DNA of 64,000 nucleotides, taken from assembly GCF_900107095.1 (NCBI RefSeq), contig NZ_FNOR01000003.1:1-64000 (forward strand), given 5' to 3'. Numbering within the stretch: the first letter of the stretch is position 1; every line of letters begins with the position of its first letter. Of the stretch, positions 63,621 to 64,000 are shown piece after piece. The DNA is from Collimonas sp. OK242 (lineage in GTDB: Bacteria > Pseudomonadota > Gammaproteobacteria > Burkholderiales > Burkholderiaceae_D). The translations under genes and the position numbers were made by a program. The notes beneath the pieces are model-generated. The model saw only the letters and a list, made by a program, of their open reading frames with translations. It was not told the origin of the DNA and did not search any database.

Positions 63621-64000
63621 ATGTCCGATCACACCCTCCCCTATACAGCTGCCGCTGTCGGGAGTACAAGCAACACGCCCAAGCAGCAAGGGCGCATTGC
63701 GGCAATCGCCGATGCCTGGTTACCACGCATCGTACTGTCGCCCACCATCATCCTGTCGCTGGTCTTTGTATATGGCTTCATTGGCGTCACTGCCTGGTTG
63801 TCGCTGACCAATTCACGGATGCTGCCGAACTACGAAATTTCCGGCTTCAATCAATATGTCACGCTGTTCGGCCTGGATCGCTGGTGGGTCGCCGCCGCCA
63901 ACCTGGGCATCTTCGGCGGCTTGTTCATTCTGTTCTGCCTGGCCATCGGCCTCATCATGGCGATCTTCCTGGACCAGAGAATCCGCGCCGAAGGTGCATT
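63621..64000 (+). CDS. gtsB: Sugar ABC transporter permease (partial, runs off the window)
   Basis: The first 126 residues are seen. After a ~30-residue polar start come membrane helices (LSPTIILSLVFVYGFIGVTAWLSLTNS, LGIFGGLFILFCLAIGLIMAIFLDQR) as in the MalF/GtsB type of inner-membrane permease. AGGAG precedes the ATG. It lies 220 bp after the binding-protein gene; the rest of the operon is outside the window. Confidence 0.85.
   Translation, partial: MSDHTLPYTAAAVGSTSNTPKQQGRIAAIADAWLPRIVLSPTIILSLVFVYGFIGVTAWLSLTNSRMLPNYEISGFNQYVTLFGLDRWWVAAANLGIFGGLFILFCLAIGLIMAIFLDQRIRAEGA

Noticed and set aside
1-64000. CRISPR array, rRNA operon or other RNA genes
   Set aside because: No regularly spaced repeats of CRISPR type and no rRNA sequence were seen; only one tRNA was found.

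Overview
The window looks like the chromosome of a beta-proteobacterium of the order Burkholderiales, most likely Oxalobacteraceae (Collimonas/Herbaspirillum-like). This is inferred from gene content and order: a glucokinase-RpiR fusion, an edd/eda - pgi/zwf/hexR Entner-Doudoroff block, osmoprotectant ABC genes, and the dnaQ-rnhA-methyltransferase-gloB-mltD-fabI order. No rRNA or other species marker is present.

Left part (1-33336): accessory island. It opens with a tandem array of near-identical genes for ~49-residue peptides, then a CesT-type secretion chaperone and at least five candidate type III effectors (starting at 1654, 9973, 12864 minus, 13270 and 16113). Every effector gene has a textbook PIP box (TTCGN-N15-TTCGN) with a -10-like hexamer 30-32 bp downstream, the signature of an HrpB/HrpX regulon. 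The effector at 9973 begins with an acylation-type motif (MGACIS) and carries a perfect IQ calmodulin-binding consensus. Between the effectors lie a LysR/MFS/deacylase/binding-protein uptake block, VirK, and a PstS-like protein. IS66, IS21 and integrase remnants and a tRNA-Val mark the region as horizontally acquired.

20.5-33 kb: a DUF4388-like protein and a small HTH protein, an orphan propeller histidine kinase whose response-regulator partner seems cut off, an exported alginate lyase-like enzyme with FN3 and LamG domains, and a compact five-gene operon. The operon encodes an unknown protein, a Ras/MglA-like GTPase, an ABC ATPase fused to a dual-specificity phosphatase, and two roadblock-type proteins. 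It is the strongest candidate here for an undescribed signalling system. A lipoprotein, the integrase fragment and tRNA-Val(GAC) close the island.

Right part (33.4-64 kb): core genome. Replication/repair (dnaQ, rnhA), glyoxalase II, murein hydrolase, enoyl-ACP reductase and an RNA helicase are followed by a four-gene osmoprotectant importer. A large sugar block then carries edd-eda, pgi-zwf-hexR-epimerase-kinase, porin, glucokinase/RpiR, a second zwf and a glucose-type ABC importer. Imperfect TGTAGT-N3-5-ACTACA palindromes in the sugar promoters look like HexR operators: sugars enter through porin and ABC importer, are phosphorylated by Glk or the PfkB kinase, pass through Pgi/Zwf to 6-phosphogluconate and on to KDPG by Edd and Eda, with HexR sensing the pathway. 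No 6-phosphogluconolactonase gene is seen in the window.
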